Assembly: GCA_016869515.1 (NCBI GenBank)
Contig: VGDZ01000013.1
Location: 1-56,756, forward strand
Length of the DNA stretch: 56,756 nt
Reading direction: 5' to 3'
Origin: Alphaproteobacteria bacterium
GTDB taxonomy: Bacteria; Pseudomonadota; Alphaproteobacteria; VGDZ01
In this document: in pieces, positions 47,190-55,003 of the stretch
Layout of the letters: every line of letters begins with the position of its first letter
Numbering within the stretch: the first letter of the stretch is position 1
Position numbers and translations under genes: made by a program
Notes under the pieces: generated by a model
What the model was told of the DNA's origin: nothing
The model's database searches: none
The model's input: only the letters and a program-made list of their open reading frames with translations

Positions 47190-47942
47190 TCAGCGCGGCG
47201 ATAGCATGCCCTTGGCCTGAAAGACTGCCACAGCGGCCGGCGCTGTCAAATAGGCGATCAGGGCCCGAGCCGCGGTCGGGTCACCCGATGCATGGCCGAC
47301 GCCGGCCGAGAACACGGTATAGCGCTGCAGTTCGGGCGGAAAGGGGCCGACCAGCTCGGTGCCCGGTGTCGAGAGTAACTCACTGACCTGCTGCACCGAA
47401 TACTGCGCCTCGCCGCGCGCCACCAAAGCGGCGGTGCGGCCGCTGGGGATGGTGCGCGCCTTGGGTTTCATCTCTTCGGCGATGCCCAAGCGCTCGAGCA
47501 CGGTCAGGAAATAACGGCCGCTGGTGCCCTCGGTGGTGTAGGCGACGGATTGGGCCGCCTGCATGGTGCGCTTGAAGGCCTCGGCCGTGGAAATATCGGG
47601 CTTGGGCGCGCCGGCACGCGCCAAAAGACCCACACCCGAACGCGCGATCAGGGCCTGGCTTTCGGCCAGGACCTTGCCCGACTTGGCCAGTTCCTCGGTC
47701 AAGGCCTGGGTCAGGATGGCGACATCGAAAGCGGCCCCGCCGTCGATCGCCTGCTTGTGCAGGTTGGCGGCGGTGAAGGCGATCGACAGCTTGTGGCCGC
47801 TGCTGCGCTCGAACGCCGGGCCGAGATCCGCCATCGAATCGGTGACGGCGTTGGTGCTCAGCACCTTGATTTCCGCCGCGGCAGCCGATTCGGCTGCCAG
47901 CAGCGCGGCCACGGCCGCAACTATCGTCCGCAATCCGATCAT
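47190..47942 (-). CDS. ModA-like periplasmic substrate-binding protein
   Basis: 250 residues. A signal peptide (MIGLRTIVAAVAALLAAESA) precedes a type II binding-protein fold: IKVLSTNAVTDSMADLGPAF, KLSIAFTAANLHKQAIDGGA, FDVAILTQALTEELAKSG, SVAYTTEGTSGRYFLTVLER and a C-terminal FQAKGMLSP. It resembles the molybdate-binding family, but no ModB or ModC neighbour is present, so the ligand may differ (many such orphans occur). The start at 47940-47942 is preferred to an in-frame ATG at 47963 because a GGGGGGAA stretch precedes it. It follows the RidA gene on the same strand. Confidence 0.83.
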   Translation of the reverse strand: MIGLRTIVAAVAALLAAESAAAAEIKVLSTNAVTDSMADLGPAFERSSGHKLSIAFTAANLHKQAIDGGAAFDVAILTQALTEELAKSGKVLAESQALIARSGVGLLARAGAPKPDISTAEAFKRTMQAAQSVAYTTEGTSGRYFLTVLERLGIAEEMKPKARTIPSGRTAALVARGEAQYSVQQVSELLSTPGTELVGPFPPELQRYTVFSAGVGHASGDPTAARALIAYLTAPAAVAVFQAKGMLSPR

Positions 47943-47964
47943 GGTTCCCCCCGAGGTCCTCATT

Positions 47965-48354
47965 CTAGGCCTTGGCGGCGACGCCTTCGATCTCGATCAG
48001 CATCTTGGGGTCGGCCAGGCCCGATATCACGACCAAGGTCGAGGCCGGGCGGTGGGTGCCGAGATGCCGAGCGCGGACTTCGCGCGCGCCCTGGATATAA
48101 CGCGGATCGATGACGTAGGTGACGATCTTGACCAGATCGGTCGGCGCCATGCTGGCCGAGGCCAGGATGGCCTCGATGTTGCGCCAGGCCTGCTCGGCTT
48201 GGTCCTCCAGCGTCGCGCCCAGCTTGCCGTCGGGCGCCAGGCCGACCTGACCGGCGATGTAAAGCGTGCGGGCGTTGGCCGGAACTTCCAGGCCGTGGCT
48301 GTAGGTGCCGCCGATGGGTTGGGCGATGGCGGGCGGGTTATGGGCCTTGTTCAT
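47965..48354 (-). CDS. RidA family protein (reactive enamine/imine deaminase-like)
   Basis: 129 residues. YjgF/YER057c/UK114 fold: the segment GGTYSHGLEVPANARTLYIA, GQVGLAPDGKLG, QAWRNIEAILASASM, VKIVTYVIDPRYI and a C-terminal PKMLIEIEGVAA. In RidA proper an Arg near residue 105 binds the carboxylate; here RPASTLVVISGLA is at that place, so an Arg (HRPAS) is present but shifted, and activity is uncertain. It lies downstream of trpE(G) on the same strand (35-base gap). Confidence 0.9.
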   Translation of the reverse strand: MNKAHNPPAIAQPIGGTYSHGLEVPANARTLYIAGQVGLAPDGKLGATLEDQAEQAWRNIEAILASASMAPTDLVKIVTYVIDPRYIQGAREVRARHLGTHRPASTLVVISGLADPKMLIEIEGVAAKA

Positions 48355-48389
48355 GACGGGTCTCCCTTGTCGACGGCCGATACTAGCAA

Positions 48390-50558
48390 TTAACGCCCGG
48401 TCAACGCGCGCATGACGTTGGCGACGATCTGCGGTCCGGCCTCGCCGCCCAACGTCATCAGCGATTCGGGGTGGAACTGCACCGCCATCAGCGGCAGCGT
48501 GCGGTGTTCGATCGCCATCGCCACGTCGTCCTGGCTGCGGGCGACGACCTTCAGTTCGGGCGGGATGCGCTCGGCCAGGGCGTAGAGCGAATGATAGCGG
48601 CCGGCGGCGAAGCGTTCGGGCAGGCCGCGGAACAGCCGCGACTGCGCGTCCTGCACGACGATCTGCGAAGGCTTGCCGTGATAGGGCAAGGGCAGGACTC
48701 CGAGAGCGCCGCCGAAGGCCTCGACCATGCCCTGGAATCCGAGGCAGACGCCGAAAGCGGGTCGGCCGGACGCGGCCAAGGCGCGGACCATGTCCGGCAC
48801 CCCGAACTGCTCGGGCCTGCCGGGTCCGGGCGACAGCACCACCAGATCGTTCTCGGGCGCCAACAGCGCCGCGCGGGGAAGCCCGTGGCGGCGGGTTTCG
48901 ACCATCGCTCCGGTGCGGCGAAAATAATCCGCCAGCATGTGGACGAAGCTGTCCTCGCAATCGACCAGCAGCACGCGCTTGCCGGCGCCGGGTCGTTCGT
49001 CACTGGCAGCACGCACCGCCGGCCCGGCCAGTCCGCCGCGCTCGGCCAGTTCGATGGTGCGCATCGAGGCCGCGGCCTTGACCTCGCATTCGCGCTCTTC
49101 CTCGGCCGGAATCGAATCGTGCAGCAAGGTCGCGCCGACGCGGATTTCCGCGATCTGGTCCTTGAGCCGGATGGTGCGCAAGGTGAGGCCGGTGTTGAGC
49201 CCGCCGTCGAAGCCGATCTTGCCGACCGCGCCGCCGTACCAGCGCCGCGGCGTCGCCTCGTGCCTTTCGAGATAGGCGATGGCGGCGGGCTTGGGCGCGC
49301 CGGTCACGGTCACCGCCCAGCAATGGGTCAGGAAGGCGTCGAGCGCGTCGAACTCGGGCCGCAACACGCCCTCGACATGGTCGACGGTGTGGATCAGATG
49401 GCTGTACATCTCGATCTGGCGGCGGCCGAGGACACGGACCGAGCCCGGTTCGCAGATCCGCGCCTTGTCGTTGCGGTCGACGTCGGTGCACATGGTCAGC
49501 TCGGCCTCGTCCTTGGCCGAGTTGAGCAGGGTCTTGATGCGTTCGGCGTCCTCGATGGCGTCGCGGCCGCGGGCAATGGTGCCCGAGATCGGGCAGGTCT
49601 CGACCCGGCGTCCCTCGACGCGGACATACATCTCGGGGCTGGCGCCGATCAGATATTCGCCCTCGCCGAGATTGAACAAAAAGCCATAGGGGCTGGGGTT
49701 GATCTGACGCAAGGTGTCGAACAGAAGGCGCGGCGCGGCGCTCGACGGCCTGTAATAGGTCTGCGACAGCACGGTCTCGAACATGTCGCCGACTCGGAAG
49801 CGCTCCATCACCGTCTCGACCTGCTTGGCGTAGCCGCCGGGCGGAAGGTCGGATGCCGCGTTGGGTTTCAGAGCGCTGCCCTGCCAATCGACACTCGCTC
49901 CGTCCCGAGCGCGGCCGATGGTGGTTCCGGCCGGGGTGGTGAAGTCGTAGGCCAGGCGAAAGGCCGCCTGGCGGTGATAGTCGATGATGGTCAAGGTGTC
50001 GGGCAGATAGACCACCAGGTCGCGCTGGTCGTCGGCCCGCGGCTTGGATTCGGGAACCGGTTCGAATTGATGCACCAGGTCGTAGCCGAAGGCGCCGTAA
50101 AGCCCGAGATGTTCGTCCTCGGCCGAGAACAAGACCTCGCGCACCGCGCGAAGCAGCGAGAACACCGAAGGCTGGCGCGAGCGCTGTTCCTCGGCGAACA
50201 CCTCGGTCGAGGGCCGGATGCGTCCGTCGATGCGGTCGGGGGCGCGCTCGACCTCGACCAGGTCGGGATGGGCCGACAGCGTTGGCGCCAGGGCTCCGAC
50301 CAGCAGCCGGCCGCGCGCGTTCAGCGCCCTGACCGTGAATTTCAGTCCGCGGCTTTCGATCGTCAGCGGCGGATCGACGAAGCCCATCGACCAGCGCTTG
50401 TAGCGGCCGGGAAATTCGTACGAGGACACCAGCAGCGCGCCGCGCCGCCGATCGATCGCCGCCAGCAGCGGCTCCATGGCATCGGCGAGATTGGCGGTTT
50501 CGGCGTGGCGGGCGACGGCGATGCCGCCGCGGGTGACGTAACGCAAGGAAGTGGTCAT
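48390..50558 (-). CDS. trpE(G): Anthranilate synthase, fused components TrpE(G)
   Basis: 722 residues. The first step of tryptophan synthesis, chorismate plus glutamine to anthranilate. The N-terminal TrpE part includes the regulatory VSSYEFPGRYKRW region (tryptophan feedback site), GEYLIGASPEMYVRVEG, CPISGTIARGRDAIEDA, LTMCTDVDRNDKARIC and YGGAVGKIGFDGGLNTGL. The C-terminal TrpG glutaminase (from about residue 530) has VLLVDCEDSFVHMLADYF, PGPGRPEQFG, the nucleophile Cys in FGVCLGFQG and the final HPES. Fusions of this order are known in rhizobia and Azospirillum. The ATG at 50556-50558 starts the family-like TTSLRYVTRGG; an in-frame ATG at 50585 is less likely. Confidence 0.95.
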   Translation of the reverse strand: MTTSLRYVTRGGIAVARHAETANLADAMEPLLAAIDRRRGALLVSSYEFPGRYKRWSMGFVDPPLTIESRGLKFTVRALNARGRLLVGALAPTLSAHPDLVEVERAPDRIDGRIRPSTEVFAEEQRSRQPSVFSLLRAVREVLFSAEDEHLGLYGAFGYDLVHQFEPVPESKPRADDQRDLVVYLPDTLTIIDYHRQAAFRLAYDFTTPAGTTIGRARDGASVDWQGSALKPNAASDLPPGGYAKQVETVMERFRVGDMFETVLSQTYYRPSSAAPRLLFDTLRQINPSPYGFLFNLGEGEYLIGASPEMYVRVEGRRVETCPISGTIARGRDAIEDAERIKTLLNSAKDEAELTMCTDVDRNDKARICEPGSVRVLGRRQIEMYSHLIHTVDHVEGVLRPEFDALDAFLTHCWAVTVTGAPKPAAIAYLERHEATPRRWYGGAVGKIGFDGGLNTGLTLRTIRLKDQIAEIRVGATLLHDSIPAEEERECEVKAAASMRTIELAERGGLAGPAVRAASDERPGAGKRVLLVDCEDSFVHMLADYFRRTGAMVETRRHGLPRAALLAPENDLVVLSPGPGRPEQFGVPDMVRALAASGRPAFGVCLGFQGMVEAFGGALGVLPLPYHGKPSQIVVQDAQSRLFRGLPERFAAGRYHSLYALAERIPPELKVVARSQDDVAMAIEHRTLPLMAVQFHPESLMTLGGEAGPQIVANVMRALTGR

Positions 50559-50629
50559 GGGGAACCCCGAAAACTTGCCTGGCACTGGGACCGCGCGCGC
50601 GGTCGAGCGGAATCGGGACCGATCAGGTC

Positions 50630-50674
50630 CTAGTCGCGCGCGTCACGCCATCGCCGGGCAAAGGGTTCGGTCAC
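50630..50674 (-). CDS. trpL: Probable trp leader peptide (14 residues, one Trp)
   Basis: GTG at 50672-50674 reads MTEPFARRWRDARD and stop, 71 bases before trpE(G). It has a strong AAGGAG (50683-50688) with 8-base spacing and starts about 16 bases after the expected transcription start. One Trp codon (position 9) precedes five codons and the stop. Downstream RNA can form GGACC-N5-GGTCC (about 50611-50629) and the palindrome GACCGCGC/GCGCGGTC (about 50589-50604), and the latter can also pair with the GCGCGCG in the leader itself. This suggests ribosome-mediated attenuation. Known trpE(G) leaders have several Trp in a row, so a single one is unusual. Confidence 0.5.
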   Translation of the reverse strand: MTEPFARRWRDARD

Positions 50675-50697
50675 CGGAAGCTCTCCTTACCGCCGCT

Positions 50698-50726
50698 TTC
50701 CTAGACCCCGCCCCACGGACGGTCAA
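50698..50726 (-). promoter_or_regulatory. Candidate promoter of trpE(G)
   Basis: On the minus strand, TTGACC (50726-50721), a 17-base spacer and TAGGAA (50703-50698). Transcription would start near 50690, just ahead of the leader peptide's ribosome-binding site. Confidence 0.5.
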
Positions 50727-50733
50727 GCGCGGC

Positions 50734-50762
50734 TTGGCGCTCGGGGCGAAGCTCGCTATATC
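50734..50762 (+). promoter_or_regulatory. Candidate promoter of gpmI
   Basis: TTGGCG (50734-50739), a 17-base spacer and TATATC (50757-50762), ending 6 bases before the gpmI ATG. This implies a leaderless or very short-leader transcript, as for pgm. It lies back to back with the trpE(G) promoter. Confidence 0.5.
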
Positions 50763-50768
50763 AAGCCC

Positions 50769-52328
50769 ATGTCCGCGCCCCCGATTCCCCCGCGACCGCG
50801 GCCGGTTGTGCTGTGCATCCTGGACGGCTGGGGCGAGCGCGAGGCCGCGCCCGACAACGCCATCGCCTTGGCGCGAACGCCCAATTACGACCGCTTCCGC
50901 CGCGACTATCCGCGCGCCCTGATCGACGCCTCGGAACTGCATGTCGGATTGCCGGAAGGCCAGTTCGGCAATTCCGAAGTCGGGCACATGAACCTGGGCG
51001 CGGGCCGCGTGGTGATGCAGGACTTGGTGCGCATCGACCGGGCGGCGCGCGACGGCAGCCTGGCGCGGCATCCGGCGCTGGCCAAGCTCGCATCGCGGCT
51101 GCGCGCCAGCGGCGGGACCGCCCATGTCATGGGCCTGATGTCGCCGGGGGGCGTGCATTCGCACCAGGTCCATATCCGCGCCTTGGTCGATGCGCTGCGG
51201 GCGGCCGGAGTCGAGGTCGCGGTTCATGCCTTCCTCGACGGCCGCGACACCCCGCCGCGCAGTGCGGACGGGTTCCTGGCCGAATTCGGAAGGCCGGTCG
51301 CCACCCTGTGCGGGCGCTATTACGCCATGGATCGCGACAAGCGTTGGGAGCGCGTCGCCAGGGCCTACGAGTTGCTGGTCGACGGACGCGGCGCGCGGCA
51401 TGGCGATGCGCGGGCGGCGCTGGCCGCGGCCTATGCCGAGGACCAAAGCGACGAATTCGTGACTCCGCGAGTCATCGGCGGCTATGCCGGCATGCGCGAG
51501 GGCGATGCGATCGTCATGGCCAATTTCCGCGCCGATCGGGCGCGCGAGATCCTGACCGCGCTGTTGGTGCCGGAATTCGACGGCTTCAAGCGCGGCCGGC
51601 TGGTCACGTTCGCGGGCGCGGTCGGCATGGCGTCGTACTCGGCTGCCTTGGACGGATTCCTCGACACGCTGTTTTCGCCCCAGCCTTTGTCCAACAGCTT
51701 GGGCGAGATCGTGGCCGATGCCGGCATGCGCCAACTGCGCATCGCCGAGACCGAGAAATACGCCCACGTCACCTTTTTCTTCAACGGCGGCGAGGAGCGC
51801 GTGTTCACGGGCGAGGAGCGCATCCTGGTGCCCTCGCCCAAGGTCGCGACCTACGATCTCAAGCCCGAGATGGCCGCGCCCGAGGTGACCGATCGCCTGG
51901 TCGCGGCGATCGAATCGGGTCGCCACGACCTGATCGTGGTCAATTACGCCAATGGCGACATGGTCGGGCACACCGGCGTGCTGCCAGCCGCGATCCAGGC
52001 GGCCGAGACGATCGATGCCTGCCTCGGGCGGCTGGAAGCGGCGCTGCGCCGCGCCGGCGGCGTGATGTTCCTGACCGCCGATCACGGCAATGCCGAGCAG
52101 ATGCACGATCCGACCAGTGGCCAGGCGCATACCCAGCACACCACCAACCGGGTGCCGGCGATCCTGGTCAATCCGCCGGCGGCGGGCTTGACCTTGGTCG
52201 ACGGTCGACTGGCCGATGTCGCGCCGACGCTGCTGGGATTTCTCGGTCTGACGCAGCCGGCCGAGATGACCGGCCGGTCGCTGCTGCGCGCCGGCTCGGC
52301 CAAGGCGCGCGATCGCGCCGTGGCGTGA
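50769..52328 (+). CDS. gpmI: Phosphoglycerate mutase, 2,3-bisphosphoglycerate-independent
   Basis: 519 residues. Interconverts 3- and 2-phosphoglycerate through a phosphoserine. VVLCILDGWGERE (metal Asp) is near the N-terminus and the active Ser69 lies in GQFGNSEVGHMNLGAG. HAFLDGRDTPPRS is in the transferase insert. NYANGDMVGHTG and FLTADHGNAEQM carry the second metal set. Length is normal. The stop overlaps a possible GTG start of the next gene. Confidence 0.96.
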   Translation: MSAPPIPPRPRPVVLCILDGWGEREAAPDNAIALARTPNYDRFRRDYPRALIDASELHVGLPEGQFGNSEVGHMNLGAGRVVMQDLVRIDRAARDGSLARHPALAKLASRLRASGGTAHVMGLMSPGGVHSHQVHIRALVDALRAAGVEVAVHAFLDGRDTPPRSADGFLAEFGRPVATLCGRYYAMDRDKRWERVARAYELLVDGRGARHGDARAALAAAYAEDQSDEFVTPRVIGGYAGMREGDAIVMANFRADRAREILTALLVPEFDGFKRGRLVTFAGAVGMASYSAALDGFLDTLFSPQPLSNSLGEIVADAGMRQLRIAETEKYAHVTFFFNGGEERVFTGEERILVPSPKVATYDLKPEMAAPEVTDRLVAAIESGRHDLIVVNYANGDMVGHTGVLPAAIQAAETIDACLGRLEAALRRAGGVMFLTADHGNAEQMHDPTSGQAHTQHTTNRVPAILVNPPAAGLTLVDGRLADVAPTLLGFLGLTQPAEMTGRSLLRAGSAKARDRAVA

Positions 52329-52381
52329 ATCGCAAGGACCGTCAACGCCAAGGGACATTGGGGCAGGGGCGCGGCCCGGCC

Positions 52382-54544
52382 ATGCGCCAGGCGGTGGAAC
52401 GCGCTTTGGCCTTGCATCGCGCGGGGTCCTTGGCCGAGGCCGAGGCCGGCTATCGGGCGGCGGTCGAGCGCTGGCCCGACAGCGCCGATGGCTGGCAATT
52501 GCTTGGCGTCTTGCTGTTGCAGCGCGGCGATCCCGCTGCCGCGGTCGCGGCACTCGATCGAGCGATCGGCCTGCGCGGCGACCAGCCGGGCTGGCATCTC
52601 AATCGCGGCGAGGCGCTGCGCAGGCTCGGGCGCCTAGCCGAGTCCGAAGCCGCATTCCGTCGGGTCTTGGTCCTGCGGCCAGACCACGTCGATGCGGCGA
52701 TCAATCTTGGCCTGACCTTGCATCAGGCGGGGCGGTTCGAGGACTCGCTGGCGGTACTCGAGCCGCTGCGTGCCCGGCGTCCCGGCCAGATCGAGGTGCT
52801 GCAGCCGCTGGCCGGTTCGCTGCTCAATCTGCGCCGCGGTCCGGAAGCGGTGGCGCTGTTCCGCGAGGCGGCGGCGTTGGCGCCCAACGACGCCCGCGTC
52901 CTGTCCAATCTCGGCAATGCGTTGACCATGACCGGTCAAGCGGCCGAGGCCGAGACCGTGCTCAAGCGCGCCGTGAGCTTCGATCCGCGCCTGGTGCCGG
53001 CGTGGTGCAATCTCGGCAATGCGCTGCGTTCGCAGGGGCTTTCGGCCGAGGCGATCGAGGCCTTCCGCAAGGCGCTGGCCCTGGTGCCGGCATTCTTCGA
53101 GGCCTGGCTCAATCTCGGCACCGCCTATCAGGATCAGGGCGATTTGCCGGCTGCGGTCGAGGCCGCCGAGAAAGCGATTGCGCTTCGCCCCGAGGCGACG
53201 GCGGCGTGGAACAATCTCGGCAGCGCAAAGCAGGATCTGGGCGATCTTGACGGCGCCACCGCGGCGTTCCGCAAGGTGCTGGAGCGCGAACCCGACAACG
53301 CCATTGCCCACACCAATCTGATCTTCACCCTCGACTTCGATCCGCGCCGCGACGCCGAGGCCTTGCAAGCGGAGCGGAAGGCCTTTGACCGGGCCCATTG
53401 CGCGCGGTTCGCTTCCGCCATCGCCCCGCACGACAACGCTCGCGATCCCGAGCGCAAGCTGCGGATCGGCTATGTCTCTCCCTTCTTCCGGCGCCATTCG
53501 TCGGCGCTGGCTTTTGCGCCGGTGATCTTCGCCGCCGATCGCTCCCGCTACGAGACCGTGTGCTATTCCGGCACCGTGGTCGAGGACGCCATGACCCAGC
53601 GTTTCAAAGACTGCTCGGCGCTGTGGCGCTCGACCGTGGGCGTATCGGACCAAGCCCTGGCCGATACCGTCCGCGCCGACGGAATCGACATCCTGGTCGA
53701 TTGCGTCGGCCATATGGGCGGCAATCGCCTGCCGGCGTTCGGCCGCAAGCCGGCGCCGGTGCAGATCACCGCCTGGGGCCAATGCAACGGCACCGGGCTG
53801 GCAGCGATCGATGCCCTGTTCGTCGATCCGATCCTGCTGCCGGCCGAGGAGCGGCATCACTACGCCGAGCGGGCGGTCGATTTGCCCTGCTGCATCGCCT
53901 ATCTGCCGCCGGATGACGCACCCGATCCGGTGCCGCCACCGGCGGCAAAAGAGGGCGCCATAACCTTTGGTGTGTTCAATCGCCTGTCCAAGGCGACGCC
54001 CGATGCGCTGGTGTTATGGGCCGAAGTGCTGAAGGCGGTGCCGGGCTCGCGGCTTGTGCTCAAATCGCGCGGCATGGACTCGCCGCCGATCGTGGATCGG
54101 CTGCGCGGCGTATTCGCGGGCCACGGCGTCGATCCCGACCGGCTTTCCTTCCGCGGCGATACCCCGCCGGCGGACCATCTGGCGGCGCATGGCGCGATCG
54201 ACATCGCGCTCGATCCGGTGCCGCAGGGCGGCGGCATTTCCAGCATCGATGCGCTGTGGATGGGCGTGCCGGTGGTGACGCTGATGGGGCGCTCGATCGC
54301 CGGACGGCCAACGGCGGCGATCCTGGCGACGCTGGGCCTTGGCGAATGGATCGCCAAGGACGCGGCGGGCTATGTGGCGATTGCCCGGGACTTGGCCGAG
54401 GATCGCGACCGGCTGGCAGCGCTGCGGCAATCCTTGCGGCCCCGGCTCCAGGCCCATCCGCTGTGCAATCCGCCGCTCTATGCGCGCGCGGTCGAGGCGG
54501 CCTATCGCGATCTCTGGCGCGGATGGTGCATCGGCCCGACTTAG
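52382..54544 (+). CDS. TPR + SPINDLY/OGT-like glycosyltransferase (GT41-type), third copy
   Basis: 720 residues from ATG 52382. An in-frame GTG at 52325 would overlap the gpmI stop and add 19 residues, and is also possible. About nine TPRs fill residues 1-320, including canonical units such as AWCNLGNALRSQGLSAEAIE and AWNNLGSAKQDLGDLDGATA. The catalytic part begins LRIGYVSPFFRRHSSALAF (His372) and has DILVDCVGHMGGNRLPAF, FGVFNRLSKATPDALVLW and GGGISSIDALWMGVPVVTL. The usual N-G-(H/T)-T-T reads Gly-Gly-Ile-Ser-Ser (Ile619 to Ser621). It is nearer to typical bacterial SPINDLY proteins than the tandem pair at 21897-26698. Acceptor unknown. Confidence 0.85.
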   Translation: MRQAVERALALHRAGSLAEAEAGYRAAVERWPDSADGWQLLGVLLLQRGDPAAAVAALDRAIGLRGDQPGWHLNRGEALRRLGRLAESEAAFRRVLVLRPDHVDAAINLGLTLHQAGRFEDSLAVLEPLRARRPGQIEVLQPLAGSLLNLRRGPEAVALFREAAALAPNDARVLSNLGNALTMTGQAAEAETVLKRAVSFDPRLVPAWCNLGNALRSQGLSAEAIEAFRKALALVPAFFEAWLNLGTAYQDQGDLPAAVEAAEKAIALRPEATAAWNNLGSAKQDLGDLDGATAAFRKVLEREPDNAIAHTNLIFTLDFDPRRDAEALQAERKAFDRAHCARFASAIAPHDNARDPERKLRIGYVSPFFRRHSSALAFAPVIFAADRSRYETVCYSGTVVEDAMTQRFKDCSALWRSTVGVSDQALADTVRADGIDILVDCVGHMGGNRLPAFGRKPAPVQITAWGQCNGTGLAAIDALFVDPILLPAEERHHYAERAVDLPCCIAYLPPDDAPDPVPPPAAKEGAITFGVFNRLSKATPDALVLWAEVLKAVPGSRLVLKSRGMDSPPIVDRLRGVFAGHGVDPDRLSFRGDTPPADHLAAHGAIDIALDPVPQGGGISSIDALWMGVPVVTLMGRSIAGRPTAAILATLGLGEWIAKDAAGYVAIARDLAEDRDRLAALRQSLRPRLQAHPLCNPPLYARAVEAAYRDLWRGWCIGPT

Positions 54545-54933
54545 TTTTCGAAGTCAAAACCCTCGTCGGCCCAGCCGGTCATGCCGCCGAGCATTTTCTT
54601 GACCGGTCGCCCAAGGCGGGCGAGGCGCAACGCGGCCTGGTCGGCGCCGTTGCAATGCGGGCCGGCGCAATAGACCACGAACAAGGTGTCGTCCGGCCAT
54701 CGCTTCATGCGCGTTGCTTCGATGTCGCGATGCGGCAGGTTGATTGCACCAGGGACATGCGAACGGGCGAACGCTGTCGGTCCGCGCACGTCGAGCAGGA
54801 CGAAGCCGGGCGGACCCTGACGAAAGGCGGCATGGACGTCGGCGCAGTCGGTCTCGAACGCCAGCAGGCCCGCGAAATGGGTGATGGCCTCGCCCGAGGG
54901 GGCGGCGGGGGTTCCGGTGACGGCATTGGTCAT
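54541..54933 (-). CDS. Rhodanese-like domain protein
   Basis: 130 residues. A single rhodanese domain: FVLLDVRGPTAFARSHVPGA, then INLPHRDIEATRMKRWPD and the active-site loop VVYCAGPHCNGADQAALRL with the likely catalytic Cys in YCAGPHC, ending MLGGMTGWADEGFDFEN. Rhodanese genes of this type are often divergent from an FtrA-type regulator, as here. It probably handles sulfane sulfur or acts as a redox enzyme. A GGAG precedes the ATG. Its stop overlaps the convergent glycosyltransferase stop by 4 bases. Confidence 0.9.
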   Translation of the reverse strand: MTNAVTGTPAAPSGEAITHFAGLLAFETDCADVHAAFRQGPPGFVLLDVRGPTAFARSHVPGAINLPHRDIEATRMKRWPDDTLFVVYCAGPHCNGADQAALRLARLGRPVKKMLGGMTGWADEGFDFEN

Positions 54934-54989
54934 GGCAGGCTCCGATTTGGCCGAGCCGGATATTGCCGTCGGACGGCCCTTCGTGGTAG

Positions 54990-55003
54990 TGGCGTAAACG
55001 CCA
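54990..55003. promoter_or_regulatory. Candidate operator abutting the ftrA-like start codon
   Basis: The inverted repeat TGGCGT-AA-ACGCCA ends at the base before the ATG of the regulator, in the 70-base divergent gap with the rhodanese gene. There is no ribosome-binding site between. It may be a binding site for the regulator itself. Confidence 0.4.

Noticed and set aside
47190-47942. ModA as proof of a molybdate ABC transporter here
   Set aside because: No permease or ATPase gene is adjacent, and the ligand residues cannot be judged without an alignment.
50589-50604. GACCGCGC/GCGCGGTC palindrome as a classical rho-independent terminator for trp attenuation
   Set aside because: The nearest T-run (four T) is well downstream of the stem, so it does not meet the usual form; it is kept only as part of the possible leader structure.
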